23,250 nucleotides of DNA, from contig JBBRSC010000015.1 of the NCBI GenBank assembly GCA_038245795.1, positions 1-23,250 of the forward strand, given 5' to 3'. This stretch comes from JBBRSC01 sp038245795. Lineage in GTDB: Bacteria; Actinomycetota; Acidimicrobiia; Acidimicrobiales; Microtrichaceae. The translations under genes were made by a program, and so were the position numbers. Below, piece by piece: positions 22,975 through 23,250 of the stretch. Within the stretch, counting starts at the first letter, position 1. Each line of letters opens with the position of its first letter. Below the pieces are notes generated by a model, which was not told the origin of the DNA, searched no databases, and saw only the letters and a list, made by a program, of their open reading frames with translations.

Positions 22975-22978
22975 GATT
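22973..22978 (+). promoter_or_regulatory. Putative -10 box of xth, leaderless
   Basis: TAGATT is followed by CCTGTG (6 nt) and the GTG at 22985. No clear -35 is present; the region upstream is the start of the divergent coding sequence. Confidence 0.45.
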
Positions 22979-22984
22979 CCTGTG

Positions 22985-23250
22985 GTGCTGATTGCCACGT
23001 GGAACGTCAACTCACTCAAAGCTCGCCTCCCGCGGGTCGAGGAATGGATTGCCCAGGTTCAACCCGATGTGCTCTGCATGCAGGAAACGAAGATGAGCAA
23101 TACCCAGTTCCCGGCCATGGCGTTCACGGGACTCGGCTACGAGACGGTGCATCACGGGGAAGGTCGATGGAACGGGGTGGCCATCGCCTCCAAGGTCGGT
23201 ATCGAGGACACCCGCGCCGGGTTCGACGATGGTCGTGACCAGGATCCCGA
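22985..23250 (+). CDS. xth: Exodeoxyribonuclease III (Xth/ExoA), 5' part
   Basis: Exonuclease III is a metal-dependent AP endonuclease and 3'-to-5' exonuclease of base-excision repair. Only the first 88 residues are in the window. They read MLIATWNVNSLKARLPRVEE, with N7 and the metal ligand E34 (MQETK) at the same numbers as in E. coli Xth. The WNGVAIASK segment follows at about 64-72. The start is placed at GTG 22985 because a TANNNT box sits 6 nt before it; GTG 22982 would add one residue. The gene is divergent from the DsbA-like gene, with only 23 bp between the start codons. Confidence 0.93.
   Translation, partial: MLIATWNVNSLKARLPRVEEWIAQVQPDVLCMQETKMSNTQFPAMAFTGLGYETVHHGEGRWNGVAIASKVGIEDTRAGFDDGRDQDP

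Noticed and set aside
1..23250. A defence, CRISPR, toxin-antitoxin or mobile system
   Set aside because: No array repeats, transposase, integrase, restriction or toxin-antitoxin gene pair was recognised; nearly every gene is a known housekeeping or metabolic family.

Overview
The window is high-GC, densely packed chromosomal DNA from an actinomycete (Actinomycetota). The evidence is: NucS/EndoMS, the mismatch endonuclease of actinobacteria and archaea; a fused E2-E1 2-oxoglutarate decarboxylase of the Kgd/OdhA type; a WS/DGAT wax ester/triacylglycerol acyltransferase; a VanW/YoaR-like cell-wall protein; and frequent GTG starts, several of which look leaderless. An Acidimicrobiia-type organism fits the gene content, but this is inference. 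No rRNA, tRNA, CRISPR array, insertion sequence or prophage was seen, and no gene-free stretch exceeds 300 bases.

Layout. 1-779 (-): WS/DGAT cut by the window edge. 845-2470 (-): membrane-anchored VanW protein, divergent from an SDR dehydrogenase (2548-3459, +). 3478-4137 (-): nucS. 4235-6113 (-): an FkbM methyltransferase and a DxD glycosyltransferase, probably a small glycan-modifying pair of somewhat lower GC. 6279-6887 (+): GNAT acetyltransferase. 6925-11426 (-): typA/bipA, an ABC1/UbiB kinase and cysQ. Divergent from cysQ is the sulfate-activation operon cysD-cysN-cysC (11527-14341, +), with overlapping start and stop codons. 14380-14715 (-): a small Cys/His-rich protein. 14796-16496 (-): the ABC-F factor ettA. 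16596-17828 (-): a NYN ribonuclease-like/S1/Lys-Ala-tail protein, ended by a strong hairpin terminator. 17907-18536 (+): HAD hydrolase. 18566-22264 (-): kgd. 22308-22961 (-): DsbA-fold protein. 22985-23250 (+): start of exonuclease III.

How the genes fit together. CysDNC makes APS and PAPS from sulfate, and CysQ removes the product PAP; their shared control region carries direct and inverted repeats. TypA and EttA act on the ribosome; the NYN-S1 protein and the small Cys/His protein that flank ettA could be RNA- or ribosome-associated. NucS and Xth are DNA-repair enzymes, and Kgd is central carbon metabolism.

The most interesting signals are: (1) the NYN-S1-(KKAPA)x10 protein next to ettA; (2) a promoter grammar in which several genes (nucS, cysQ, HAD, dsbA-like, xth) have a TANNNT box 6-7 nt before a GTG start, implying leaderless mRNAs, while others have clear Shine-Dalgarno sites; (3) two divergent gene pairs whose opposing -10 boxes overlap; (4) repeat architecture between cysQ and cysD. 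Most of the window is ordinary housekeeping sequence. I do not see a clear multi-gene defence system or another clearly new system.
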